Origin: an uncultured Methylomonas sp.
GTDB taxonomy: Bacteria > Pseudomonadota > Gammaproteobacteria > Methylococcales > Methylomonadaceae
DNA: 64,000 bases
Direction of reading: 5' to 3'
NCBI GenBank assembly: GCA_936941155.1
Contig: CAKZJE010000031.1
Coordinates: 124,001 to 188,000, forward strand
Positions 1 to 9,296 of the stretch are shown piece after piece. Each line of letters begins with the position of its first letter. The first letter of the stretch is position 1. A program made the position numbers and the translations under genes. The notes below the pieces were generated by a model. The model searched no databases. It was given only the letters and a program-made list of their open reading frames with translations, and had not been told where the DNA came from.

Positions 1-817
1 TTTTGCCTAAATAGCGGTCATAACTGGCTTGCAATAAATAGAGTGGTTGCTGTGCTTTCACGCGAAAAACGATTTTATCGGATAATTTCATCTCGCCTAA
101 ATCGCCAATCGAAGTTTGTGTTTTAAAAGGATCGGCTTCCCAATTTCCTAACCATTCCAAAGAGTTATATTCAATAATATTTTGCAAACGCCGTAAGCCT
201 TGTTGACCAAAATGCCCGCTGACAATCGCCAGCGTTATCAGAAAAAACCATGCGGATTTTGAGGCGTGTTTCGGGCGCGAACTCCATAACACGGCAATAA
301 ACAGCGCAATCGCGACGGCAAAATAATTTAAATTTTGCACATTTGCCGCGCCCGCGCTGAGAATCGTTAAAGCGGCGTAGGGGAGTTGAAAATCAATTTC
401 AGGAGCTGAAGTGAGACCTTCCAAGTTTTTAAAACCTGGAAGGTCTAAGCGATGTTTTTTTTGCGAGAATTGCCGGCGACGATAGGAATAAAACAGTGTG
501 CCTAGCGGTAATTTTTGTTCGCTGCTGAATAATTGCGCAAACAGTACAGGGCAAAATAATAGCGGCAACCATTTCAACACGATAAAAATCGGGCGTTCAT
601 CCACTTGCGTCACATACACATACATCAACAGCAGCATCGTTAACAGCGACGCTAAATCACCCCAGCGATAAAATTGTTGCAAGGTAATCTGCCAACGCCA
701 AGTGATTGATTTATTAATAGTAATAATCAGAAGTAGTCCAGCCGCTGCTATCCATGTTTGCAACAGCCACGCCCACGCCACCAAACTGAAAATTAAAAAA
801 AACAATGCGCGATTCAT
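1..817 (-). CDS. Transglutaminase-like membrane protein, TgpA family, N-terminal part (runs off left edge)
   Basis: The minus-strand frame opens with ATG at 817-815, overlapping the TGA of the upstream DUF58 gene (ATGA), and stays open to the window edge, giving about 272 residues. The visible part is hydrophobic, with several membrane helices (the first at about residues 4-20), matching the membrane N-terminus of TgpA/DUF3488 proteins, whose periplasmic transglutaminase domain would lie outside the window. The pair DUF58-TgpA is a common operon in Gammaproteobacteria. Residues about 124-135 (LDLPGFKNLEGL) are encoded by a 33-bp palindrome. The family call rests on gene order and topology rather than on catalytic residues, which are not visible. 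Confidence 0.75.
   Translation of the reverse strand, partial: MNRALFFLIFSLVAWAWLLQTWIAAAGLLLIITINKSITWRWQITLQQFYRWGDLASLLTMLLLMYVYVTQVDERPIFIVLKWLPLLFCPVLFAQLFSSEQKLPLGTLFYSYRRRQFSQKKHRLDLPGFKNLEGLTSAPEIDFQLPYAALTILSAGAANVQNLNYFAVAIALFIAVLWSSRPKHASKSAWFFLITLAIVSGHFGQQGLRRLQNIIEYNSLEWLGNWEADPFKTQTSIGDLGEMKLSDKIVFRVKAQQPLYLLQASYDRYLGK
414..446. repeat. 33-bp palindromic repeat, type A copy 1 (inside a gene)
   Basis: Arms AGACCTTCCA and TGGAAGGTCT flank a near-palindromic centre with one mismatch. It lies inside the TgpA-like gene and is read as L-P-G-F-K-N-L-E-G-L. It is exactly 33 bp, so it keeps the frame. Confidence 0.9.
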
Positions 818-2145
818 AAAGCCGCCAATTCGTTTTCCAGATGTTGATAATTGAGCAAATAAAAATGCTGCGGTTTATTGGCGCATTGCGCTGTGCTGAG
901 CGAGCCGTCATGGACTAAAAACACTGCTACCGGCAAACCTTGTGCCGCGAGCGTTTTCAGCAATTGTTGCCGCAGATCATCCCAGTGCATGAGCACACAC
1001 ACAAAGCTGCTGCATTGACCAGCGCGACTTAACACCGCTTGTTGCAATGGCAAAAAATTATCGGTATCGCTGCTTTGCACAGAGGCTAAAATTTCTTGCA
1101 AATGAGGCAAATGATCGACACCGCGTCCGGTAGTGAAACAATAGGTTTCTTGCCCGACAAACATTAAATCCAGCAAAGATTCCGTTTGTCGCTCCATCAT
1201 GGCGACAGACGCTGCAATGGAAACGGCGGCTTCAAAAACATCGGGTTCTGTATTGCCGATAAAGGTATCGAGCAACAAGGCGCGGCGCACAAAATATTCA
1301 TCTTGATAATCTTTCACAATCAATTTGCCGTGCTTGGCAAAACTTTTCCAATGAATTTTATTCAAAGGGTCGCCGTGTTGATAATCACGCAACCCCATAA
1401 ATTCTGAAGAATTGCCGACCGAATTTGCTAATGACACGCCGCCGGCTTGATATTTATGTTTGCCGGTGAGTGCTAACGGTTTCAGCGGATAACGTTTCGG
1501 CAAAATCAAACAGCTTTGTGATTCGTTAATGGGAATTAAGCGGCGAAATAAACCGAGCACATCCGGTTTTGCAAGAAAGCTGCTGGCAAAGTGGATTTTT
1601 CCGCGCCGTAACGGTGTGAAATTGATGTTGATTGTTGTCGATTTTTGCTTCAGTTCAGGAATTGGCGTTTCAGGAATAATGCCGCCGCGTTGATAGATTA
1701 AATAACGTCGCCATTGATTGAAACTGATGCCGCGTTTGCGTCGTGTTTTTTTGTTACGCGAATAGAAATGTTGCAATTGCGCATAAGAAGGAAAGTTGTC
1801 TGCCAATTGTTCAATTAAGGCTAAATCAGAATAGTTTTTCGCGCCTAAATTTGTGAGTGTGACCGTGTAAGAAAACGATTCACCCACTGTGCCATAACGC
1901 GGCAGTTGGCGTTTGATGGAAACTTTTAAGCGATTGAATAGATTATTCAGTACCGCAAAAATCAAAATAATCAGCAAAAATACAAACAATTGATAAGTGT
2001 TGCTGTGTTTTGTATCCACGCCGAACACGGCGGCTGCCACCATGACAATCAAAATTAAATGCCCGCTCACGGTAAAATGATGACGCATCCAGTTGTCATA
2101 ACGATAAACTTTTCGGTATTGGCGCAGCAGAAAACGTTTAAACAT
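814..2145 (-). CDS. DUF58 domain protein
   Basis: A protein of 443 residues with two membrane helices (about 29-43 and 50-69), an immunoglobulin-like middle part and the DUF58 signature at residues 251-270 (GLRDYQHGDPLNKIHWKSFA). DUF58 proteins accompany MoxR ATPases and are thought to help mature or assemble envelope or redox proteins. Here the gene is coupled by a 4-nt overlap to the TgpA-like gene downstream, but no moxR lies next to it; the 500 bp upstream are noncoding and full of repeats. The window holds a second, shorter DUF58 gene at 18083-19039, which has a moxR partner. Confidence 0.88.
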   Translation of the reverse strand: MFKRFLLRQYRKVYRYDNWMRHHFTVSGHLILIVMVAAAVFGVDTKHSNTYQLFVFLLIILIFAVLNNLFNRLKVSIKRQLPRYGTVGESFSYTVTLTNLGAKNYSDLALIEQLADNFPSYAQLQHFYSRNKKTRRKRGISFNQWRRYLIYQRGGIIPETPIPELKQKSTTININFTPLRRGKIHFASSFLAKPDVLGLFRRLIPINESQSCLILPKRYPLKPLALTGKHKYQAGGVSLANSVGNSSEFMGLRDYQHGDPLNKIHWKSFAKHGKLIVKDYQDEYFVRRALLLDTFIGNTEPDVFEAAVSIAASVAMMERQTESLLDLMFVGQETYCFTTGRGVDHLPHLQEILASVQSSDTDNFLPLQQAVLSRAGQCSSFVCVLMHWDDLRQQLLKTLAAQGLPVAVFLVHDGSLSTAQCANKPQHFYLLNYQHLENELAAL

Positions 2146-2250
2146 GATGTTTGTTGGCGGCTTTAAAATCGTGGAAAACAGTGTACAAGATTTGCGGATG
2201 TTGAGTGAAAAATCTTAACTGCTGATTTTTGCCATTATTTCAATCATCAA

Positions 2251-2286
2251 AAATTTACAAAACGACCAGTCGTCTTGAAAATTTTT
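2251..2286. repeat. 38-bp palindrome family (type C), copy 1, degenerate left arm
   Basis: The core ACGACCAGTCGTCTT with flanking A and T tracts matches the other type C copies at 10220, 14828, 23248, 30379, 50220 and 60056. It lies in the spacer between DUF58 (minus) and the small gene at 2648 (plus). Confidence 0.8.
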
Positions 2287-2374
2287 TGTGTAACTTTTTT
2301 GCTGAAATTTTTTGTAGATTAAGCAATGTGCACAAAAAAATTTCTTCAAGTGGATTACTCAATCGTTGGATGTT

Positions 2375-2407
2375 ACGACTGGCAGTCCTTGAAGGACTGC
2401 CAGTCGT
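2375..2407. repeat. 33-bp palindromic repeat, type D copy 1
   Basis: Perfect 14-bp arms (ACGACTGGCAGTCC / GGACTGCCAGTCGT) around a 5-nt loop. The same length and design as types A and B, but a different sequence. It is intergenic here. Confidence 0.9.
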
Positions 2408-2535
2408 TATGCTGCCGCTGTAGACGCAACTCTTGCGACTTTATTGGTGTAAATTTAAACACGCACTAAAAAAAATCTAAAAAAAATGGCGGTTTTGTAT
2501 GCGTTTTTCGTCTTATACATAGAGAGCTATGAGCA

Positions 2536-2612
2536 TTTTTTAAATCCCCCTGTGTTTATCTTCATCAAAGCCCCCTCACTTGAATAGAAGCGGACTAGGG
2601 GGATTTAAAAAA
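2536..2612. repeat. 77-bp element with 16-bp terminal inverted repeats (MITE-like)
   Basis: Perfect 16-bp arms at 2536-2551 and 2597-2612 (core AAATCCCCCT / AGGGGGATTT) enclose about 45 bp without an ORF. The shape fits a miniature inverted-repeat element or a long stem-loop. It ends about 35 bp before the start of the next gene. Together with the two palindromes upstream it fills the 2146-2647 spacer, where I see no gene. Confidence 0.65.
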
Positions 2613-2647
2613 AACTAACTTTTCAAACTTGCGAGGCGACATTGCAA

Positions 2648-2914
2648 ATGGAAGCACTCAAACTGACAGCAAAATCTTCAAATAATATTACTTCCCTTAA
2701 TCCTAAAACCAACAAAACTGAATATACGCAGCTGAATGAAGCGGAGTTGCTTAAATTATTTCCGCAGTCGCGCTATTTTCAAATTCATTTTCAACACCTG
2801 CACGACAATGCTGATGAAATAAAAGCCGAGTTGGCAGAATGCAAACAAATCTCCTCGCAACTGAATGCAAAGCTTGATGTGCTGATGCAGTTATTCACTC
2901 AGGCGCGTTTTTAA
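2648..2914 (+). CDS. Small hypothetical protein ahead of RND efflux genes
   Basis: Encodes about 88 residues from ATG 2648; an in-frame TTG at 2642 is an alternative. A GAGG stretch at 2633-2636 lies 11 nt from the ATG and 5 nt from the TTG. The protein is soluble; its C-terminal half is helical and probably coiled-coil (HDNADEIKAELAECKQ region). I do not recognise a family. It ends 6 bp before the adaptor gene, so it is probably the first gene of the efflux operon. Confidence 0.6.
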   Translation: MEALKLTAKSSNNITSLNPKTNKTEYTQLNEAELLKLFPQSRYFQIHFQHLHDNADEIKAELAECKQISSQLNAKLDVLMQLFTQARF

Positions 2915-2920
2915 TTCTTG

Positions 2921-4114
2921 ATGTTTACAATTTCTCAATGGCGATATATTGCCCCTGTTTTGGTGTTAGTAGGCGGTGTGTTTGCCGCGTATTATTTGCT
3001 CACAACGCGACCTGTTCTTGCTCCTGAAAAGCCAGTGACTGTGATTCCTACGGTTAGCGTGATTCAGATGAAACCGCAAACGGTAAAACTCACTATTGCG
3101 TCGCAAGGCTTGGTGAAAGCGCGTGATGAAATGGATTTAATGAGCGAAGTGGCGGGCAAAATTGTGTATTTGCATCCTGATTTTGTCGCGGGAGGTTTTT
3201 TCAGCAAAGATGAGGTGTTAGTGAAAATTGACTCGCGTGATTACGATGTGGCGATTGTGCAAGCGCAAGCCCAAATTGCGGAGGCGCAACGACTGTTAGC
3301 AACCGAGCAAGCGCAAGCGATTCAATCGAAAAAAGAATGGGAGGTGTTAGGAAACGGCACGCCTAGCCGTTTAGCCATGCGTGAGCCGCAATTGGCGGAA
3401 GCGCACGCCAAGCTTAAGTTTGCCGAGGCGACTTTGCTCCGTGCCAAGATTCAACGCAGCCGTTGTGAACTTCGTGCGCCGTTTTCGGGACGTTTTCAAA
3501 CTAAAGCGGTCAGTGTCGGACAAATTATTCAGGCAGCCGACAAATTGGCGCATCTTTACGCCAGCGATTGGGCGGAAATTCGCTTGCCAATCAGCATTGA
3601 ACAATTAGCTTTTTTAAATTTGCCTGATAAAACATTGCCTTATGAGCAAGGCATTAAAGTGATTCTAACTGCGCAACTTGCTGGAAAAAACCAATCATGG
3701 CAAGGACGAATTGTGCGCACAGAAGGAATTGTGGATGAAAGCAGCGGTGTTATTTATGCGGTGGTGCAGGTGAAAAACCCCTATCGTAGCCAAGAAAAAT
3801 CGCCCGGATTGCTGAATGGTTTATTTGTGCAAGCGGAGATTGAAGGCAAAGAATTAAGCAATGTTTTTGCTTTGCCTGCTACCGCCGTGAATTCTGCGCA
3901 GCAAGTTTTGATTGTGGATAAAAATTCGCGTTTGCATACTCGTTCTTTAAACGTATTGCGCAATGAAAAAAATCGCGTGTTAGTCAATAAAGGTTTAAAT
4001 GCGGGCGAGCAGGTGGTGGTTTCAGAAATGGATATTCCGATTGAAAACATGCAGGTTAAAGTAAACCTTCCAGGTTTTAAAAACCTGGAAGGTTTGAGCA
4101 CGGTTAAGCAATGA
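2921..4114 (+). CDS. RND efflux periplasmic adaptor (HlyD/MFP family)
   Basis: A protein of 397 residues with an N-terminal membrane anchor (about 8-28), a lipoyl-like half motif, an alpha-helical hairpin (about 105-165) rich in Ala, Gln and Glu, the second lipoyl half (ELRAPFSGR) and beta-barrel and membrane-proximal domains. Such adaptors link an inner-membrane RND pump to an outer-membrane channel. ATG 2921 is preferred to the TTG at 2918. The stop overlaps the pump gene start (ATGA). Residues 381-391 near the C-terminus are encoded by a 33-bp palindrome (NLPGFKNLEGL), so the natural C-terminus has apparently been altered or extended by a repeat. No TolC-like gene is in the window; the substrate is unknown. 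Confidence 0.9.
   Translation: MFTISQWRYIAPVLVLVGGVFAAYYLLTTRPVLAPEKPVTVIPTVSVIQMKPQTVKLTIASQGLVKARDEMDLMSEVAGKIVYLHPDFVAGGFFSKDEVLVKIDSRDYDVAIVQAQAQIAEAQRLLATEQAQAIQSKKEWEVLGNGTPSRLAMREPQLAEAHAKLKFAEATLLRAKIQRSRCELRAPFSGRFQTKAVSVGQIIQAADKLAHLYASDWAEIRLPISIEQLAFLNLPDKTLPYEQGIKVILTAQLAGKNQSWQGRIVRTEGIVDESSGVIYAVVQVKNPYRSQEKSPGLLNGLFVQAEIEGKELSNVFALPATAVNSAQQVLIVDKNSRLHTRSLNVLRNEKNRVLVNKGLNAGEQVVVSEMDIPIENMQVKVNLPGFKNLEGLSTVKQ
4063..4095. repeat. 33-bp palindromic repeat, type A copy 2 (inside a gene)
   Basis: A perfect palindrome with arms AAACCTTCCAGGTTTT / AAAACCTGGAAGGTTT around one central base. It encodes N-L-P-G-F-K-N-L-E-G-L at the end of the adaptor, just before its last five or six residues. 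Confidence 0.95.
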
Positions 4115-7100
4115 GTCCACACAAAGGCTTAATCGCTTGGTTTGCTGGTAATGCTGTCGCCGCTAATTTATTAATGCTGCTGATTATTATCGGCGGCGTG
4201 GTAGGTTTTAACTTCATAGACAAAGAAGTTTTCCCGCATTTCAATTTGCAAAAAATTGATATTACCGCTGTTTACCCAAACGCCAGCGTGTTGGAAATTG
4301 AAGAGTCGGTCTGTGCGCGGATTGAAGATGCGGTTTTTGACATAGCAGGTGTGAAACAACTCAACACCACTATCACCGATAGCACTTGTAAAATCACGGT
4401 TTCAGTTCATCCTGATTTCAATCAAGAACAAGTAATAAGCGACTTGCGTAGCAAAGTGCAAAGCATTCCGCGCCTACCCAAAAATCTGGAAGTCATCACT
4501 GTGCAAGCCGCACTGCACGACAGTGATGACGGGGTAATTTGGGTAGCTTTACACGGTGAAACCAACGCATTGACTTTGCAACGTTATGGCGAACAGATTC
4601 GCAGTGAGTTAGAGCAAATTCCCGATGTTTATTTGGTAAGAAATTATGGCGAAATCGCGTATCAAATTGCGATTGAAATTTCACCCGCAACCCTGAAACA
4701 TTATCAATTATCCCTGCATGAAATTAGCCTTGCCATTCAACAAAGCTCGTTAAATCAAAGCAATGGCGTTATCAAAACGGCGGCTGGCGAATTGCAAATC
4801 AACATTCAAAGCCGCGCCAACAATGCTAAAAGTTTGCAAAATCTGGTGTTGCGCACAAATTCGGATGGTTCGCAATTACGTTTAGGGCAAATCGCCCAAA
4901 TCCATGATGGCTTTGAAGAGCGACTTTCCGAATGGCATCACAACGGCGAAACCGCGCAAGGCTGGGAAGTCCACACCCGCAAAAATGCGGTGGAAGTGGC
5001 GCGGCGTGTGAAAGAATACGTTGCAACAAAACAAGTGCAATTGCCGTCTGGCTTGCAGATGATAATCTGGTGGGATGACTCGCAAAGTTACGAAGAGCGC
5101 GTCACGGCGTTGGTAGAAGATGGCATCGGCGGTTTTTTGTTGGTGTGTCTGGTTTTGACCTTATTTTTGCAATTGCGTGTCGCGGTTTGGGCAGGCGTGG
5201 GGATTTTTACCTCAGTGCTAGGCGCGTTGTTTTGTATGGCGGTATTCGATATATCGTTGAATATGCTGTCCTTATTTGGTTTTTTATTGGCAATGGGGAT
5301 TTTGGTTGACGATGCAATTATCATTGGCGAAAGCGTTTATTCACAACAGCAAGCGCAATCGCAACTCAATTCTAAAACCAGTTTAATCGCCGCGATAAAA
5401 GGTACACACGCGGTGGCGTTGCCAGTGATTTTATCGGTGTTGATTTCGTTGGTGGCTTTTCTGCCCGGCTTGTTTTTACCCGGCTGGGCAGGGCAAATGA
5501 TGAAACCGATTTGTCTGGTGATGATCCTCACTTTGGTGTTTTCGCTGATTGAAGCTTTGTTGATTTTACCTGCGCATTTGGCTCATCCACAGGACGATAA
5601 GCCCTCAAAAGAACTGGTATTTCTAAAGTTAGGGCGCATCCAAACTTACTTGAATAACGGTTTAATCTGGTTTGTAGATAAGATTTATCGCCCCGTTTTG
5701 CAATGGGCTTTAGCATGGCGATATTTAACCCTCGCGTGTTTTCTGGTGTTGTTATTGTTATGCGGAACATGGGTAGAAAGCGGACGGATTCGCTTATCGC
5801 TGCAAGCTGATGTGGTGAAAGATAATTTTTGGGTACTCATCACTTTGCCGAAAGATTTGCCTTACAGCGAAACGCAACGCCGCACTAAGCAAGTGGAACA
5901 GGCGTTTTTCGCGGTGCGTGATGAATTAGATAAAAAAATGTGCGCAACGATTGCCAGTCCTCAAAAGGACTGGCAATCGTGTTCCTCCGTTGTTGGTTTG
6001 GAAACCATGATCTGGGAACACGGCGCGGGTTTTTGGACGGAGTTTTCACCTTTAGGGCGACAACGGGTGAACGTTGAAGATTTTATTAATCGTTGGCGGA
6101 AAAAAACGGGTGATTTGGGGTTGGCAAAAATTGATTTTCTCTACAAAGAAGGCGATGAACCTTACGACATTAGTTTTAGTTTAAGCGCGGCAACGCCGGA
6201 AGTGCTGAATAAAGCCGCCGCAGAATTTAAAGAAACGCTCAGTCATTACACCGGAGTTTATGATGTGATTGATTCTGCCGAAGTCGGCAAACCTGAAATT
6301 CGGTTAAATCTGAAACCCGTTGCACAACAACTCGGTTTGCAACTTGAGGATTTATCGCAACAAGTCAGCGAAGCTTATTACGGCAGCGAAGTGCAACGAT
6401 TACAGCGCGGACGCAGTGAAGTTAAAGTGTTAGTGCGCTATCCGCTGTCCGAAAGACAATCGCTGGATAATTTGCGTACATTACCGATTCGGTTGAAAAA
6501 TGGCGACTTTGCGCCGTTAAGCAGTTTAGCTGAAATCAACTTTGTACCGAGTCCGAGCGGCATTGTGCGGCAAAATCGGCATCGTGTTTTAAACATACAA
6601 GCGCGGGTTGATAAGCAAAAAATGGATGTGAACGCTTTATCCGACAAACTGGAAAGCAGCGAATTTAAAACTTTGCAGCAACGTTATCCGAGTTTAACTA
6701 TCAGTTTAGGCGAAGAATATCAGGAGCAGCGGCTGACGCTGACCCGCTTAAAACAAACCACGTTGATGGCTTTGTTGGTGATTTATGTGCTGATTGCCGT
6801 GCCGTTTCAATCGTATTTAAAACCGCTGATTTTTTTGCTGGCGGCTCCGGTCGCGTGGTGTGGCGCGGTGATTGTACATAGTTTGGTGGGATTGCCGTTA
6901 TCAATGGAATCGTTGGTTGGAATGATTGCTGCGAGTGGCGTAGTGGTAAATGATAGTTTGGTGTTGCTGGATTATTTGGAAGAAAATCAAAATACAACAA
7001 AAAGCACACTTGAATTGATATACGAAGCGTGTAGCTCACGGTTTCGCCCGATTTTTCTAGCATTTTTAACCAACTTTGCGGGATTTTTACCTGCATTATT

Positions 7101-7224
7101 GGAAACCAGCCCGCAAGCACAATTTTTAATTCCGATGACTTTATCGCTGTCCGCTGGATTGCTGGTCGGAATGGTTGCAAGTTTGATTTTAACGCCGGTG
7201 TGTTATGCAGTGTTGCAGCGATAA
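4111..7224 (+). CDS. RND efflux pump, AcrB-like inner-membrane permease
   Basis: A protein of 1037 residues, the normal RND length, with the repeated layout of one N-terminal membrane helix, a large periplasmic loop, a block of helices, a second loop and a final block. The TM4 motif GILVDDAIIIGE near residue 400 carries the paired aspartates of the proton relay. It should export amphiphilic compounds by proton antiport together with the adaptor encoded upstream, with which it shares an ATGA overlap. Residues about 613-623 are encoded by a 34-bp palindrome of type D (TIASPQKDWQS) in the second periplasmic loop. The substrate cannot be told from sequence. Confidence 0.93.
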   Translation: MSPHKGLIAWFAGNAVAANLLMLLIIIGGVVGFNFIDKEVFPHFNLQKIDITAVYPNASVLEIEESVCARIEDAVFDIAGVKQLNTTITDSTCKITVSVHPDFNQEQVISDLRSKVQSIPRLPKNLEVITVQAALHDSDDGVIWVALHGETNALTLQRYGEQIRSELEQIPDVYLVRNYGEIAYQIAIEISPATLKHYQLSLHEISLAIQQSSLNQSNGVIKTAAGELQINIQSRANNAKSLQNLVLRTNSDGSQLRLGQIAQIHDGFEERLSEWHHNGETAQGWEVHTRKNAVEVARRVKEYVATKQVQLPSGLQMIIWWDDSQSYEERVTALVEDGIGGFLLVCLVLTLFLQLRVAVWAGVGIFTSVLGALFCMAVFDISLNMLSLFGFLLAMGILVDDAIIIGESVYSQQQAQSQLNSKTSLIAAIKGTHAVALPVILSVLISLVAFLPGLFLPGWAGQMMKPICLVMILTLVFSLIEALLILPAHLAHPQDDKPSKELVFLKLGRIQTYLNNGLIWFVDKIYRPVLQWALAWRYLTLACFLVLLLLCGTWVESGRIRLSLQADVVKDNFWVLITLPKDLPYSETQRRTKQVEQAFFAVRDELDKKMCATIASPQKDWQSCSSVVGLETMIWEHGAGFWTEFSPLGRQRVNVEDFINRWRKKTGDLGLAKIDFLYKEGDEPYDISFSLSAATPEVLNKAAAEFKETLSHYTGVYDVIDSAEVGKPEIRLNLKPVAQQLGLQLEDLSQQVSEAYYGSEVQRLQRGRSEVKVLVRYPLSERQSLDNLRTLPIRLKNGDFAPLSSLAEINFVPSPSGIVRQNRHRVLNIQARVDKQKMDVNALSDKLESSEFKTLQQRYPSLTISLGEEYQEQRLTLTRLKQTTLMALLVIYVLIAVPFQSYLKPLIFLLAAPVAWCGAVIVHSLVGLPLSMESLVGMIAASGVVVNDSLVLLDYLEENQNTTKSTLELIYEACSSRFRPIFLAFLTNFAGFLPALLETSPQAQFLIPMTLSLSAGLLVGMVASLILTPVCYAVLQR
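5947..5980. repeat. 33/34-bp palindromic repeat, type D copy 2 (inside RND gene)
   Basis: Perfect 14-bp arms (ACGATTGCCAGTCC / GGACTGGCAATCGT) with a 6-nt loop, one base longer than the intergenic type D copies. It is translated within the RND pump without breaking the frame. Confidence 0.9.
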
Positions 7225-7285
7225 ATAAGTTTTTTCCGGCAAACTATTGTGGTTATCGCTTATAAAACCCTCATTTGCTAGTTAA

Positions 7286-7311
7286 TGGGGATTGGCAGAA
7301 ATCAATCCCCA
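7286..7311. terminator. Hairpin between convergent RND pump and hemL genes
   Basis: Arms TGGGGATT (7286-7293) and AATCCCCA (7304-7311) with a 10-nt loop sit between two converging genes. There is no clear T-run on either strand, so it may be a weak terminator or an mRNA-stabilising stem. Confidence 0.4.
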
Positions 7312-7317
7312 ACAAAA

Positions 7318-8598
7318 TTACAACGACTTAAACACCCGACTCGCCGCCTCCAAGGTTTGCGCCAAATCTTCCTCCGTATGCGCCGCCGACACAAAACCCG
7401 CCTCAAACGCAGACGGAGCTAAATAAACGCCTTCCTCTAACATGGCATGGAAAAACCGCTTAAACAATTCTGTATCACACTGCATGACTTGAGAAAAGCG
7501 ACTGATTTTTGCCTCAGAACTGAAAAACAAGCCAAACATGCCGCCGACATAATTCACGCTCAACGCAATTCCCGCTTCTTTTGCCCGTTCCTGCATTGCC
7601 AAAGCAAACTTTTCAGTTTTTGCAGTTAAATTTTCATAAAAATCAGGTGCGCTAATTAATTCCAATGTTTTTAAACCCGCCGCCATTGCCACTGGATTGC
7701 CTGACAACGTTCCGGCTTGATACACAGAACCAAGCGGCGCAATACATTCCATAATTTTGCGGCTGCCCCCAAACGCACCGACGGGCATCCCGCCACCAAT
7801 AACTTTACCTAGAGTGGTTAAATCGGGTTTCACATGAAACAGGGCTTGTGCGCCACCAAGTGCAACGCGAAAACCGGTCATCACTTCATCAAAAATCAAC
7901 ACACTGCCGTATTGGTCACAAACTTCGCGTAAAGTTTCTAAAAATCCAGCTTCCGGTGGCACACAATTCATATTCCCTGCCACAGGCTCAACAATAATAC
8001 AGGCGATTTTTTCGCCAATTTCGGCAAACGTTTGTTTCACCATCTCACTATCGTTATAAGCTAACGTCACGGTTTGTGCTGCTAAAGAAGCTGGCACACC
8101 CGCAGAACTTGGCACACCCTGAGTTAATGCGCCAGAACCTGCTTTCACCAATAACGAATCAGAATGACCGTGATAACAACCTTCAAATTTCACAATAATG
8201 TCGCGTCCGGTATAGCCTCGCGCTAAGCGAATCGCACTCATCGTGGCTTCAGTGCCCGAACTCACCATCCTCACCAATTCAATGGAAGGCATCAGTTCAC
8301 ACACTATTTGCGCCATCAGGGTTTCTAATTCGGTCGGCGCACCAAAACTTAAGCCTTTTTCCGCAGTCGTTTTCACCGCCTCAATCACTTGCGGATGCGC
8401 ATGACCTAACACCATTGGCCCCCACGAACCCACATAATCAATATAGCGTTTGCCTTCGCTGTCGAAAATGTACGCGCCGCTAGCGTGGTCAATATAAACC
8501 GGAGTACCGCCTACGCCATTAAACGCCCGAACTGGCGAATTCACGCCGCCCGGAATCACTTTTTTTGCATTGCTGAATAACTCTGTTGCCTGTGTCAT
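7318..8598 (-). CDS. hemL: Glutamate-1-semialdehyde 2,1-aminomutase
   Basis: Converts glutamate-1-semialdehyde to 5-aminolevulinate in the C5 route to haem; a cytoplasmic PLP enzyme. The 426-residue product starts [18 protein letters not shown] and shows the class III aminotransferase features [16 protein letters not shown], the PLP-contacting [10 protein letters not shown] and the Schiff-base lysine in [16 protein letters not shown] near residue 265. The start at 8598 is chosen because family members begin here; the open frame extends upstream without similarity. It stands alone and converges on the RND pump gene. Confidence 0.96.
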   Translation of the reverse strand: MTQATELFSNAKKVIPGGVNSPVRAFNGVGGTPVYIDHASGAYIFDSEGKRYIDYVGSWGPMVLGHAHPQVIEAVKTTAEKGLSFGAPTELETLMAQIVCELMPSIELVRMVSSGTEATMSAIRLARGYTGRDIIVKFEGCYHGHSDSLLVKAGSGALTQGVPSSAGVPASLAAQTVTLAYNDSEMVKQTFAEIGEKIACIIVEPVAGNMNCVPPEAGFLETLREVCDQYGSVLIFDEVMTGFRVALGGAQALFHVKPDLTTLGKVIGGGMPVGAFGGSRKIMECIAPLGSVYQAGTLSGNPVAMAAGLKTLELISAPDFYENLTAKTEKFALAMQERAKEAGIALSVNYVGGMFGLFFSSEAKISRFSQVMQCDTELFKRFFHAMLEEGVYLAPSAFEAGFVSAAHTEEDLAQTLEAASRVFKSL

Positions 8599-8763
8599 GT
8601 TTTTATCTCTTAAAAGTTTATGGATGCACGAAAGGATAACGACCAGAACCACGAGTATCAAGTTAAGCTTTGTTTTTCAACTAAATTACAGCGATTAAGT
8701 AGAATGGCTGCACATAAAATGATAAAGTTTCAAGTATTTTTGATCGTTTTAACCTTGATAAAC

Positions 8764-9180
8764 ATGATGATGATATTAAACACCTTAAGAAAATCGTTTC
8801 TAACCGCACTGATTTGCGCAACATTTGGCGTTGCAATGGTTGGCTGTTCTGATGATAAATCCGATTTTGACCCTATGGATCAAACGAAAATTGAACCTGT
8901 TCCAGACAAAGAGAAAATCGAGTTTGAACATGCGTTTGCAGAACAATGTGTTACGCGCGAATTGAAAAATTCTAAAAATCCTGAAGCGGATAAAGCCGGT
9001 TTGGAAAGCACTTGCCTGTGTGTTTCTAAATATTTGATGAAAAATTTAACTGAGCAAGAAGCGGAAAAATTCTTAGATGATGGTGAAAATCCTAAATCGT
9101 TAGTGATTAAATACGATGCAGCGGCGTATCACTGTTTGCAAGAAAATGCAGTAAAAGGCCCTGATTTTTCTAAAAAATAA
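8764..9180 (+). CDS. Small cysteine-containing lipoprotein
   Basis: About 138 residues from the first of three consecutive ATG codons (8764, 8767, 8770); no strong ribosome site decides between them. The N-terminus is a lipoprotein signal ending in VAMVGC, so the mature protein should be lipid-anchored. The mature part has four further cysteines (EQCV, STCLCV, YHCL), a spacing that suggests one or two disulfides. I do not know its function; similar small CxC lipoproteins are widespread and uncharacterised. It is divergent from hemL. Confidence 0.7.
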   Translation: MMMILNTLRKSFLTALICATFGVAMVGCSDDKSDFDPMDQTKIEPVPDKEKIEFEHAFAEQCVTRELKNSKNPEADKAGLESTCLCVSKYLMKNLTEQEAEKFLDDGENPKSLVIKYDAAAYHCLQENAVKGPDFSKK

Positions 9181-9214
9181 TCTTCTTTAAGTTTAAAAAA
9201 GTCTTTTTCGCGCA

Positions 9215-9258
9215 AAACCTTCTAAGTGTTTAAAGCTTATTTAAAACTTAGAAGGTTT
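9215..9258. repeat. Palindrome related to type A, long loop
   Basis: Arms AAACCTTCTAAGT (9215-9227) and ACTTAGAAGGTTT (9246-9258) around an 18-nt loop. It lies between the lipoprotein gene and trpC and could also act as a terminator for the former. Confidence 0.6.
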
Positions 9259-9296
9259 AAACACCCGTCAAATTTAACTCCACCATTGCATAAACC

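Noticed and set aside
714-911. Minus-strand ORF of 65 codons
   Set aside because: It lies across the DUF58/TgpA junction in another frame and merely shadows those two genes.
2229-2423. Plus-strand ORF of 64 codons in the repeat-filled spacer
   Set aside because: It is made of two palindromic repeats, has no ribosome site, and its product has no protein-like pattern.
6701-7180. Long minus-strand frame of 159 codons inside the RND pump gene
   Set aside because: Fully within a well-supported gene on the other strand; composition is that of an antisense shadow.
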